A stretch of DNA of 8,455 nucleotides from an uncultured Porphyromonadaceae bacterium (GCA_902470475.1 CABRGT010000077.1:1-8455), one strand, 5' to 3'. Counted from the stretch's first letter, positions 1-6,426 are shown. Notes: generated from the letters alone by a model not told the origin. Translations and numbers: made by a program.

Positions 1-23
1 GGGCTTTTGCTTGATTAATTTGA

Positions 24-656
24 TTGAGTCTAAAATGGAGTTCTGCAACACCCACAGCAATCCCCATAGAAAACCGCATCCTTACACTGAGAGGCAAACA
101 GGTAATGATTGATCGGGATTTGGCAGAATTGTATGGAGTTGAGACCAAACGTCTTAATGAGCAGGTAAAGAGGAATATTGAACGTTTCCCCGGACATTTT
201 AGATTTCAACTCTCAAATCAGGAGAGAAATGAGCTGGTCGCAAATTGCGACCGGTTCAGTAGCCTCAAACACTCATCAGCGAATCCTTTCGCATTTACCG
301 AACAGGGAGTCGCTATGCTTTCAGCTGTATTGAAGAGCGAAACTGCCGTCCATACAAGCATCCGTATAATCGATGCTTTCGTAGCTATGCGAAACTTTCT
401 GATGAACAATGCATCTATATTCCAAAGGATTGAACGTACTGAGATGAAGCAGTTGAAGACTGATGAAAAGGTCGATGCAATTCTCGATCGCCTTAATGAA
501 CCCAAAGATCCCGAACAGGGCATTTTCTTCAATGGGCAGATTTTCGATGCGTACGCCTTCATTGCCAAACTAATCAGAAAGGCTAAAAAACGGATAGTTG
601 TCATTGACAGCTATGATGAACGAGAAGAGAGAAGGAAGACACCTTCTTTAATATAA
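24..656 (+). pseudogene. ORF6N (KilA-N-like) DNA-binding protein, truncated
   Basis: The frame encodes about 210 residues. Residues ~15-105 carry the ORF6N domain signature: VMIDRDLAELYGVETKRLNEQ, then the stretch around NIERFP and the FTEQGVAMLSAVL motif. ORF6N proteins are phage- or mobile-element-associated and are thought to bind DNA. A linker (residues ~130-165) leads into a second conserved segment (GQIFDAYAFI...IVVIDSY). In Bacteroidales homologues this normally continues for roughly another 100 residues. Here the protein leaves the family pattern after IDSY and stops within about 15 low-complexity residues, so the C-terminal domain is missing. The 5' end is also doubtful: the frame opens at a TTG directly after a TGA stop (21-23), while a better ATG at 34 is out of frame by one base. 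Removing one T from GAGTTCTGC (37-45) would give a start MESATPTAIP. Domain assignment is from recognised motifs; the pseudogene status is inference. Confidence 0.78.
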
Positions 657-669
657 ACTTTAATATAAA
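646..669. repeat. 12-bp perfect tandem duplication at the ORF6N 3' break
   Basis: CTTTAATATAAA occurs twice without a gap, at 646-657 and 658-669. The first copy supplies the TAA stop codon (654-656) of the truncated ORF6N frame. It marks the point where recognisable ORF6N coding has ended and non-coding AT-rich DNA begins, so it may be a scar of the event that removed the 3' part of the gene. Confidence 0.8.
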
Positions 670-1094
670 AATGTTATAAAATTGCCAAAGGAGGATTTTT
701 GGGGAATAAAAGTCCCTCATTATCCGTTTTTTATATAAAATAAACTTCTCAAACAAAATGAAATCCTCCAAAGGAAGAATAATAAGAGATTTGGCAGTAT
801 GTTTGACCAATGTTTCGCCAATGTTTGGCCAAAGGCTTGGCAATCACCTCAGACCGTCTCAAATGGTACGGTTTGTTTTGCCAAATGCAAACACGACCCA
901 TTTAGCACCCTACGATACAGCAACATACTCGCTTTTCAACGAGACGGGTATTATAAGAAAATAAGCTCATATTTACCTGATACAACACGAGACAAACAAC
1001 TAAAAATTTGTTTGTCTCGTGTTATTTTATGACCTCAGCTGACGTGGTTTGTTTGTCCACTTTTCATCACTTTCGCTGTAAATTATTGATATAA
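657..1094. other. AT-rich non-coding stretch after ORF6N
   Basis: I see no convincing gene here. An inverted repeat GGAGGATTT (690-698) / AAATCCTCC (761-769) spans about 60 bases. The octamer CCAAAGGA is directly repeated at 685-692 and 768-775. CCAATGTTT is directly repeated at 807-815 and 818-826 with an 11-base period, in a stretch rich in TTGGC/GCCAA. Short frames at 758-964 and 799-1032 overlap each other and resemble no family I know. Base composition matches the ORF6N gene rather than the GC-rich genes downstream. Confidence 0.5.
984..1023. terminator. Perfect 16-bp-stem hairpin, probable (bidirectional) terminator
   Basis: AACACGAGACAAACAA (984-999) and TTGTTTGTCTCGTGTT (1008-1023) are exact reverse complements separated by the 8-base loop CTAAAAAT. 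The hairpin is followed by ATTTTAT on the + strand, a weak T-tract. The stem is long and perfect, so a terminator of the upstream accessory unit is the simplest reading. A mobile-element end or protein-binding site is possible. Confidence 0.65.
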
Positions 1095-1278
1095 TGTAAT
1101 GCGGTGTCTTTCAGCAAAGGCAAAATACTTACTGAGAGTCAGATAGTTGACCAATTGACAACAAGAAACCTATGATAAATAGTAAGCAGTAGGGAAACCT
1201 GCAAAATATTTCGCGGACCTTTTAAAGAAAAAACTTGCAGAGAATTTGTTTGACCAGATTTCTGACATCAAAGAATAA
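1095..1278 (+). pseudogene. Possible decayed coding remnants of an unrecognised protein
   Basis: Two short stop-bounded stretches lie in different frames with protein-like composition. The first, 1095-1175, reads ...FSKGKILTESQIVDQLTTRNL before TGA. The second, 1186-1278, is shifted by one base and reads ...GKPAKYFADLLKKKLAENLF then DQISDIKE before TAA. The amphipathic, Lys/Leu-rich second piece looks like the helical C-terminus of a real protein, and neither piece has a credible start. I read them as leftovers of one gene broken by a frameshift and stops, but I cannot name the family. They could also be chance open stretches; their location in the decayed AT-rich segment fits the remnant reading. 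Confidence 0.3.
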
Positions 1279-1373
1279 GCAAAGTGTTTTTATCCGTCGG
1301 TTTTTATATACACACAAAGTTGCTGCGCCAACATTCCCCACATACGGTCGCGACTGATTTGGGAGCTTTTTTG

Positions 1374-1388
1374 TAATTTTGCGGCATG
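1374..1388 (+). promoter_or_regulatory. -7 element TAATTTTG next to the permease start codon
   Basis: TAATTTTG (1374-1381) matches the Bacteroidota -7 consensus TAnnTTTG exactly and is followed by CGGC and then the ATG at 1386. With transcription expected to begin only a few bases after the element, the mRNA would have essentially no 5' untranslated leader. No good -33 TTTG is visible at the usual distance; a palindrome GTCGCGAC (1347-1354) lies near that position. Confidence 0.65.
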
Positions 1389-2282
1389 GAACTGAATAAA
1401 GCTAAGGGGCATGCGGCGATGCTGGGCGCCAACGTGATGTGGGGGCTGATGTCGCCGGTGACAAAGATGGTTTTTGCCGCAGGAGTGGTGACTCCGATGG
1501 TGATGGTGGATTTCAGAGTTGCCGGAGCGGCCGCACTTTTCTGGCTCACATCGCTGTTTCTGCCGCGCGAGCACGTGCCGGTGAAGGATATCCTGAGGCT
1601 GTTCGGCGCGGGAATGCTCGGCGTGCTTTTCAATCAGGGATGTTTCATCATCGGGGTGAGTCTGACGTCGCCCGGCGAAGCGTCGCTTGTCACCACCACA
1701 ATGCCCATGTGGGTGATGTTGCTGGCGTGGCTGATCCTGCGCGAGCCAATCACACTCAAAAAGGCGGGAGGCATAGCGCTGGGAGCGGCCGGCGCGATAA
1801 TACTGATTGCGGGCAACGGTACGGCGGGGAGCGGATCCAATCCCGCCCTGGGCGATGTGGTAGTGCTCATGGCGCAGCTTTCATATGCGCTCTATCTGAC
1901 TCTGTATCGCAACTTTATCCGCCGGTACAGCCTGGTGACGCTGATGAAATGGATGTTTCTGTCTGCCACCGTGGTGGCCTTGCCCTCGAGCGTGCATTGG
2001 CTTTCAGCGACCGACTGGGTCGCAATCGCCGCTACGGAATGGATGGGGATCGCTTATGTGGTGATCTGCGGCACATTCCTGGCCTACATATGCATAATGA
2101 TCGGCCAGAAGCGTCTGCGGCCTACCCTGGTGGGCATGTACAATTATGTGCAGCCGATAGTGGCCACAATAACCGGCGTGTGCCTGGGGCTGGACGCGTT
2201 CACGCCACTCAAGGGCCTGGCGATCGTGCTGATCTTCTCAGGTGTGTGGCTCGTGACGGTAAGCAAAGCCAAAGAGGACTGA
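1386..2282 (+). CDS. EamA-family (DMT superfamily) permease
   Basis: This 298-residue inner-membrane protein has the 10-helix pattern of two tandem EamA domains (residues ~10-142 and ~155-291), the usual size for the drug/metabolite transporter superfamily. Each half ends with the typical signature: SLVTTTMPMWVMLLAWLILR followed by EP in the first, and PTLVGMYNYVQPIVATITG in the second. Such permeases export or import small metabolites such as amino acids, nucleosides or drugs; the substrate cannot be read from sequence. The ATG at 1386 is chosen because the -7 element ends five bases upstream and because MELNKAKGHAAML leads straight into helix 1. It is the first intact gene after the AT-rich segment, and the next gene begins 94 bases downstream with its own possible promoter, so it is probably monocistronic. 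Confidence 0.93.
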   Translation: MELNKAKGHAAMLGANVMWGLMSPVTKMVFAAGVVTPMVMVDFRVAGAAALFWLTSLFLPREHVPVKDILRLFGAGMLGVLFNQGCFIIGVSLTSPGEASLVTTTMPMWVMLLAWLILREPITLKKAGGIALGAAGAIILIAGNGTAGSGSNPALGDVVVLMAQLSYALYLTLYRNFIRRYSLVTLMKWMFLSATVVALPSSVHWLSATDWVAIAATEWMGIAYVVICGTFLAYICIMIGQKRLRPTLVGMYNYVQPIVATITGVCLGLDAFTPLKGLAIVLIFSGVWLVTVSKAKED

Positions 2283-2347
2283 TAACAGAGAATGCGGCAT
2301 CGCATGACGTAGCGGCACCGAAACAAACAATGGAACCGGATCGGTGT

Positions 2348-2355
2348 TATAATTG
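2348..2355 (+). promoter_or_regulatory. Weak -7-like element upstream of the DUF21-CBS gene
   Basis: TATAATTG (2348-2355) differs by one base from TAnnTTTG and lies 21 bases before the ATG at 2377. No clear -33 motif is visible. The 94-base gap also holds a small 5-bp hairpin, ATGCG/CGCAT (2292-2305), too weak to call a terminator. Confidence 0.35.
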
Positions 2356-2376
2356 TAAAACGTCTGTACTGCCATC

Positions 2377-3657
2377 ATGCACGATCTTGTTATAATCATC
2401 GCACTGATTCTTCTCAACGGTGTTTTCTCCATGTCGGAGGTAGCACTGATATCCGCACGCAAATCCCGACTGAAAGCCGACGCGAATAACGGCAACCGCA
2501 ACGCCGGGACCGCACTGGAACTGCAGGCCGAACCCGACCGGTTTCTGTCGACGGTACAGATCGGAATCACTCTTATCGGCATCCTTACAGGCTTGTTCTC
2601 GGGTGCAACGATCGCCGCCGATCTCGGCAATTATTTCGCAGGCCTGGGACTGGCGCCGGATCTGGCTTTGAATCTGTCCAGAATCACAATAGTAACGTCA
2701 GTGACATATCTGTCCATTGTCGTCGGAGAGCTTGTGCCGAAACGCATCGGCATGGGCCGGGCCGATACCATAGCCAAGATCGTGGCTCGGCCGATGAAAC
2801 TGTTGTCGGTGGTCACCTATCCTGTCGTGTGGCTTCTGTCGGCTTCAACATCGCTGCTTGTCAGGATATTCGACATCAAAGACACTTCTCCGAAAGTGAC
2901 GGAGGAAGAAATCAAATCGCTAATCCGCGAAGGTACTGACTCGGGTGAGGTAAGAGAGGTGGAACAGGATATCATGGAGCGTGCGCTTGTGATGGGCGAC
3001 AGCCGCATCGACGCCATCATGACATGCCGCAAAGATGTGGTAGCCCTCACTGTAGGCATGGATGTAGCGGACATCCGCAAGGTTCTTGCCGACGAACTGC
3101 ACTCCTCGTATCCCGTATTCGACCGCGACAAAAAGGAGATATGCGGTGTGGTGTCGCTCAAACGGCTGATACTCACTCTCGGCTCACCTGAATTCGACAT
3201 TGAAAGAGAGCTGACGCCCGGACTGTGTATGCCCGATACCATGACTTTTTATGATGCGCTGGAAACATTCAGAAATTCCAAAGAGCACTCCGCCCTGGTA
3301 TATGATGAATTTGGAAATTTTCATGGCGTAGTAACTCTCCGCGACATTCTCGACGGACTGATCGGCAATATCTCGCAAGGCGACGACTCCCCCGCCATAG
3401 TCAAGCGCGCCGACAGGGATGAATGGCTGGTCGACGGACAGTGTCCGGTCTACGATTTTTTGGAATATTTCGGCAGGGAGGATCTTTACAAGCCTTCGAC
3501 TTACACGACTGTCGGCGGATTAATAATCGAGGTCATGAGAAAAGTTCCCGCGGAAGGCGACCTGATCACGTGGAACTGTTTTCGCCTCGAGGTAGCCGAC
3601 ATGGACCGCGCACGCATCGACAAGGTGGCGGTCGCCAAGACCGTCGCAGGCGCATGA
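2377..3657 (+). CDS. CNNM/HlyC-CorC-type membrane protein (DUF21, CBS pair, CorC_HlyC)
   Basis: This 426-residue protein has three parts in order. A membrane-embedded DUF21 domain covers residues ~1-190, with hydrophobic segments at ~3-25, ~58-80, ~103-120 and ~140-165, the N-terminal SEVALISARKSRL motif and the conserved GELVPK at 117-122. A CBS pair follows (~210-270 and ~280-335, the latter with ALVYDEFGNFHGVVTLRDIL). A C-terminal CorC_HlyC domain spans ~343-422 (DEWLVDG... TVGGLI). Family members are linked to Mg2+/Co2+ or Na+-coupled divalent-cation efflux; 'hemolysin' is a historical label. The length and domain set are complete. The ATG at 2377 puts the first helix (MHDLVIIIALILLNGVFSMS) at the N-terminus, as in homologues. 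The cation specificity is not visible in the sequence. Confidence 0.95.
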   Translation: MHDLVIIIALILLNGVFSMSEVALISARKSRLKADANNGNRNAGTALELQAEPDRFLSTVQIGITLIGILTGLFSGATIAADLGNYFAGLGLAPDLALNLSRITIVTSVTYLSIVVGELVPKRIGMGRADTIAKIVARPMKLLSVVTYPVVWLLSASTSLLVRIFDIKDTSPKVTEEEIKSLIREGTDSGEVREVEQDIMERALVMGDSRIDAIMTCRKDVVALTVGMDVADIRKVLADELHSSYPVFDRDKKEICGVVSLKRLILTLGSPEFDIERELTPGLCMPDTMTFYDALETFRNSKEHSALVYDEFGNFHGVVTLRDILDGLIGNISQGDDSPAIVKRADRDEWLVDGQCPVYDFLEYFGREDLYKPSTYTTVGGLIIEVMRKVPAEGDLITWNCFRLEVADMDRARIDKVAVAKTVAGA

Positions 3658-3748
3658 CCACAGCCGCCCGGACGGACTCCGACCGACATTTCGTACAGAT
3701 TACTCTATACAGAACCACAGGTGATCCGCTGAAAATATTTTCAAATCC

Positions 3749-3781
3749 ATGGAAAATCGTTAATTTTGTCTGATTTTCCAT
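3749..3781 (+). promoter_or_regulatory. -7 element framed by a perfect 10-bp inverted repeat
   Basis: TAATTTTG (3761-3768) is an exact Bacteroidota -7 match. It is bracketed by ATGGAAAATC (3749-3758) and GATTTTCCAT (3772-3781), exact reverse complements; a TTTT run (3738-3741) lies at about -33 distance. The repeat could be an operator for a dimeric regulator or an RNA/DNA hairpin. It drives toward the truncated hydrolase at 3790 and lies in the 132-base gap after the DUF21-CBS gene, where it could alternatively end that transcript, although no T-tract follows. Confidence 0.6.
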
Positions 3782-3789
3782 AGCAGGCG

Positions 3790-3978
3790 ATGACGAATGT
3801 ACTTTTCATACACGGAATTCTCGGAAAGCCGGATTACTTCGACTTTCTGCGGCCATGTATCCCTGCCGAGGAATTTCATGCGGAGGACATTCTGCTCGAG
3901 GGACATTGCGGTACGCCGCAGGAGTTCGGCCGCGCGCGCCTCACCGACGACTTCCGCCGCTTCCTTGTCCAAAAGTGA
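3790..3978 (+). pseudogene. Alpha/beta hydrolase remnant lacking its catalytic core
   Basis: The frame encodes only 62 residues. Its start, MTNVLFIHGILGKPDYFDFL, shows the first beta strand and the HG oxyanion-hole motif of alpha/beta hydrolases. ILLEGHCGTPQEFGRA (residues ~34-49) continues the N-terminal pattern. The family normally has 220-260 residues with a GxSxG nucleophile, an acid and a His; all three are absent. The last residues, RLTDDFRRFLVQK, look like the C-terminal helix of such an enzyme (the common 'ddfrrFL' ending). The gene may therefore have suffered an in-frame internal deletion joining codon ~49 to the tail, near a CGCGCGCG-like run (3930-3940). It keeps a promoter-like element and an ATG 21 bases after it. 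Family assignment is from motifs; the deletion model is inference, and a genuine mini-protein is a less likely alternative. Confidence 0.68.
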
Positions 3979-4028
3979 TGTTCTCGTTTTTTTCTGAAAC
4001 ACAATGCGGCCGTTGGCGGAAGAATGCG

Positions 4029-4043
4029 TAACTTTGCGGCATG
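4029..4043 (+). promoter_or_regulatory. -7 element TAACTTTG next to the AspT-like start codon
   Basis: TAACTTTG (4029-4036) is an exact TAnnTTTG match followed by CGGC and the ATG at 4041. The arrangement is the same as at 1374-1388, again implying a leader of zero to a few bases. No strong -33 TTTG is seen; TTGG at 4013-4016 is too close. Confidence 0.65.
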
Positions 4044-5705
4044 AATTGGCTTGAAAGTCTGTTTTGGGAACAGTCGGCACTGCAGGCTGTCTGTGTGATC
4101 TCGGTCATCATCGCGATAGGACTGGGACTGGGCAAGCTGCGCATCTGCGGTGTGTCGCTTGGTGTGGCATTCGTGTTTTTCACAGGTATCATGGCCGGCC
4201 ACATCGGTCTGTCGATTGACCCCGAGATACTTAAATATGCCGAGGATTTCGGACTGATGCTGTTCGTGTACGAACTTGGCCTGAAAGTCGGGCCGGGTTT
4301 TTTCAGTTCGTTCCGCACGGGAGGCATCAAGCTCAATCTGCTTGGGCTGGGACTCGTGCTCGCCGGCACGTTAGTGGCGATAGGACTGAGCTATCTGATG
4401 TCGATCCCGATGACCGACATGGTGGGCATACTGAGCGGAGCCACGACCAACACGCCGTCGCTGGGCGCGGCCCAGCAGGCCATCAGCCAGCTTGGCCTTT
4501 CGACCGAAGGTGCGGCGCTGAGCTGCGCGGTCACGTATCCGCTTGGCGTCGTGGGCGTGATACTTGCGTTTATAGTGGTGAGGAAGTTCGTGGCCCGAAA
4601 ATCGGACTACGAGCCGCGTAATCAGGCCGATCCTGACCATACGTTCGTAGCCGAGTTCCGGGTGACGAATCCCGGAATCTACGGGAAGCCGCTGCGGGAG
4701 GTAAGCGCGCTCGGATCGGCACGGTTCGTTGTCTCGCGCCTGTGGCAGGGAAGCGGCGACGCGTCTATCCCGGGTCCCGACGACGTGCTTGCCGAGGGCG
4801 ACCGCGTGCTGGTCATAACAAATGAAGAAGATGTCGCGAAACTTACCGTGCTCTTCGGCGAAAAGATCAACCGCGACTGGAACAAGCCCGACATCAACTG
4901 GGACAAGCTCGACCGCAACCTGGTGTCACGTACCATAACCATAAGCAAGCCTGAACTGAACGGACGCCGTCTGGGGTCGCTGAATCTGCGGCGGCAGTTC
5001 GCAGTCAATATCTCGCGTGTGTCGCGGTCGGGCGTACGGCTGCTTGCGCGTCCCGACCTTATCCTCCAGCTCGGCGACCGCCTGACCATTGTCGGTACGC
5101 CCGATGCCATCAACAAGGTCGGCGCCCTGGTCGGCAACTCCGACACCGATCTCAAGGACCCCAATCTGGCCGCAATCTTCATCGGTATGGTGCTTTCGCT
5201 CATAGTGGGATCCATTCCCATCTCGATTCCGGGCATTTCTGTTCCGATCCGCCTCGGCCTGGCCGGCGGCCCGATCGTGGTCGGCATTCTCATAGGCCGT
5301 TTCGGTCCGCAGTTCCATATGGTCACCTACACCACCCGGAGTGCCAATCTGATGCTGCGCGGCATAGGTCTGTCGCTCTTCCTGGCATGCCTGGGACTCG
5401 ACGCCGGAGGCCAGTTCATCGACACCATCCTGCGCGGCGACGGCCTGACCTGGGTCGGCACGGGCTTCATCATCACGCTGGTGCCTTCGCTGGCCATGAC
5501 CGTGGCAGCGATGCGCTGGTGGCGCCTCGATTTCGGCACTGCGGCCGGAATGGTGAGCGGCGCCATGGCCAATCCGATGTCAATGACGTATGCCGACGGC
5601 TTCACGCCCGGCGACAGCGCTCCGGTGGCATACGCGACAACCTATCCGCTCTCGATGTTTGCCCGCGTAGTCATAGCCCAGCTGCTGGTATTGTGCTTCG
5701 TCTGA
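4041..5705 (+). CDS. AspT/YidE-family transporter with two RCK_C domains
   Basis: This 554-residue inner-membrane protein has the layout of the aspartate:alanine exchanger (AspT/YidE/YbjL) family. An N-terminal membrane half (~15-182) contains GILSGATTNTPSLGAAQQA (129-147). Two soluble RCK_C (TrkA_C) domains follow (~203-275 and ~293-365, each ending in a GD(R)-hydrophobic strand such as EGDRVLVIT and LGDRLTIVG). A C-terminal membrane half (~375-553) carries the second repeat motif GMVSGAMANPMSMTYADG (503-520). Members exchange dicarboxylates or amino acids such as aspartate, alanine or succinate; the substrate here is not deducible. The length is normal for the family. The ATG at 4041 is supported by the adjacent promoter element and by the short amphipathic lead-in MNWLESLFWEQSALQ. 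It is separately promoted and ends 126 bases before ahpC. Confidence 0.93.
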   Translation: MNWLESLFWEQSALQAVCVISVIIAIGLGLGKLRICGVSLGVAFVFFTGIMAGHIGLSIDPEILKYAEDFGLMLFVYELGLKVGPGFFSSFRTGGIKLNLLGLGLVLAGTLVAIGLSYLMSIPMTDMVGILSGATTNTPSLGAAQQAISQLGLSTEGAALSCAVTYPLGVVGVILAFIVVRKFVARKSDYEPRNQADPDHTFVAEFRVTNPGIYGKPLREVSALGSARFVVSRLWQGSGDASIPGPDDVLAEGDRVLVITNEEDVAKLTVLFGEKINRDWNKPDINWDKLDRNLVSRTITISKPELNGRRLGSLNLRRQFAVNISRVSRSGVRLLARPDLILQLGDRLTIVGTPDAINKVGALVGNSDTDLKDPNLAAIFIGMVLSLIVGSIPISIPGISVPIRLGLAGGPIVVGILIGRFGPQFHMVTYTTRSANLMLRGIGLSLFLACLGLDAGGQFIDTILRGDGLTWVGTGFIITLVPSLAMTVAAMRWWRLDFGTAAGMVSGAMANPMSMTYADGFTPGDSAPVAYATTYPLSMFARVVIAQLLVLCFV

Positions 5706-5717
5706 ATCCTGACGGCC

Positions 5718-5777
5718 ACATACAAAGATTCTCTAAATATTCTTAATGTATGTCAGCGGGATGAACCTCGCCGACAT
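5718..5777. promoter_or_regulatory. Inverted repeat and overlapping hairpin between transporter and ahpC
   Basis: ACATACA (5718-5724) and TGTATGT (5747-5753) form a perfect 7-bp inverted repeat with 22 bases between the arms. A second structure shares its right edge: ATGTC (5750-5754) pairs with GACAT (5773-5777), and after one mismatch GCGGG (5756-5760) pairs with CCTCGC-type bases (5767-5771, one G-T pair), leaving a 6-base loop. One may be an operator for peroxide control and the other a terminator of the upstream gene. No exact TAnnTTTG element exists in 5706-5831, which would suit an activator-dependent ahpC promoter. Confidence 0.45.
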
Positions 5778-5778
5778 C

Positions 5779-5830
5779 TCGTCTGTTTTACTGCCGAAAA
5801 CGAAAATTCATTAACACAAAAAACAGACGA
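5779..5830 (+). promoter_or_regulatory. ahpC leader: perfect 11-bp inverted repeat ending at the start codon
   Basis: TCGTCTGTTTT (5779-5789) and AAAACAGACGA (5820-5830) are exact reverse complements with a 30-base A-rich spacer; the right arm ends one base before the ahpC ATG (5832). If both arms are transcribed, the RNA stem would occlude the ribosome-entry region of ahpC. Whether they are in the mRNA depends on the unmapped transcription start. Confidence 0.5.
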
Positions 5831-5831
5831 A

Positions 5832-6398
5832 ATGGAATCAATAATCAACTCTCACATCCCCGAATTCAAAGTACAGGCCTATCACAACGGTGAATTCAAG
5901 ACCGTGACCGACAAGGACGTGCTCGGCAAGTGGGCGATATTCTTCTTCTATCCCGCCGACTTCACTTTCGTATGTCCTACCGAACTGGAAGATATGGCTG
6001 ACAAGTACGAGGACTTCAAACGCCTCGGCGTGGAAGTATATTCGGTAAGCACCGACTCGCACTTCGTGCACAAGGCATGGCACGATGCCTCGGACAGCAT
6101 CAAGAAGATCCAGTATCCCATGCTCGCCGATCCCACCGGCCTGCTGAGCCGCGCGTTCGGCGTAATGATCGAAGAGGACGGCATGGCCTATCGCGGCACA
6201 TTCGTCAGCAACCCCGAAGGAATCATCAAACTTGTGGAGATTCAGGACAACAGCATCGGCCGCAACGCCGAAGAGCTGCTGCGCCGTGTCGAGGCCGCGC
6301 AGTTCGTGGCCACCCACGACGGCGAAGTGTGCCCGGCCAAGTGGAAGCAGGGACAGGCCACGTTAAAGCCCAGCATCGATCTGGTCGGTAAAATCTGA
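5832..6398 (+). CDS. ahpC: Alkyl hydroperoxide reductase subunit C (2-Cys peroxiredoxin)
   Basis: This cytosolic peroxidase reduces H2O2, organic hydroperoxides and peroxynitrite, and is recycled by AhpF. At 188 residues it matches the AhpC length. It is a thioredoxin-fold peroxiredoxin with the peroxidatic motif DFTFVCPTELE (catalytic Cys48, with Pro41 and Thr45 of the PxxxTxxC site) and Arg121 in YRGTF. The resolving Cys167 is in GEVCPAKW, near the C-terminal tail (GQATLKPSIDLVGKI). All key residues of a typical 2-Cys enzyme are present. The ATG at 5832 gives the standard N-terminus (MESIINSHIPEFKVQAYHNG) and follows an A-rich leader without a Shine-Dalgarno box, as is common in Bacteroidota. 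Its partner ahpF starts 118 bases downstream on the same strand. The upstream inverted repeats suggest regulated expression; in Bacteroides ahpCF is OxyR-controlled. Confidence 0.98.
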   Translation: MESIINSHIPEFKVQAYHNGEFKTVTDKDVLGKWAIFFFYPADFTFVCPTELEDMADKYEDFKRLGVEVYSVSTDSHFVHKAWHDASDSIKKIQYPMLADPTGLLSRAFGVMIEEDGMAYRGTFVSNPEGIIKLVEIQDNSIGRNAEELLRRVEAAQFVATHDGEVCPAKWKQGQATLKPSIDLVGKI

Positions 6399-6426
6399 CA
6401 ATAAAATTTTTCCGGCTCATATACAT

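Noticed and set aside
687..701. AAAGGAGG resembling an ideal Shine-Dalgarno box
   Set aside because: It is followed only by a TTG-started frame of about 14 codons, and Bacteroidota make little use of such boxes; it is better explained as an arm of the GGAGGATTT inverted repeat.
758..1032. Two overlapping short frames (758-964 and 799-1032) after ORF6N
   Set aside because: They overlap in different frames and resemble no known family; the second runs through the perfect hairpin at 984-1023. Not supported as genes.
1439..2395. A 318-codon open frame overlapping the EamA permease on the same strand
   Set aside because: It is Arg/His/Gly-rich with no family pattern, while the overlapping frame is a clear 10-helix permease; it is a high-GC shadow.
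4679..5326. A 215-codon open frame on the - strand within the AspT-like gene
   Set aside because: It is antisense to the RCK_C and membrane regions and low-complexity (Arg/Ser/Pro/Thr-rich), as expected from GC-rich antisense.
5725..5753. An OxyR (ATAG-N7-CTAT) or PerR (TTATAAT-type) box upstream of ahpC
   Set aside because: Read by eye, the best alignment matches only about half of the PerR consensus, and no ATAG/CTAT spacing fits OxyR. Regulation is plausible from the family but not shown by these motifs.
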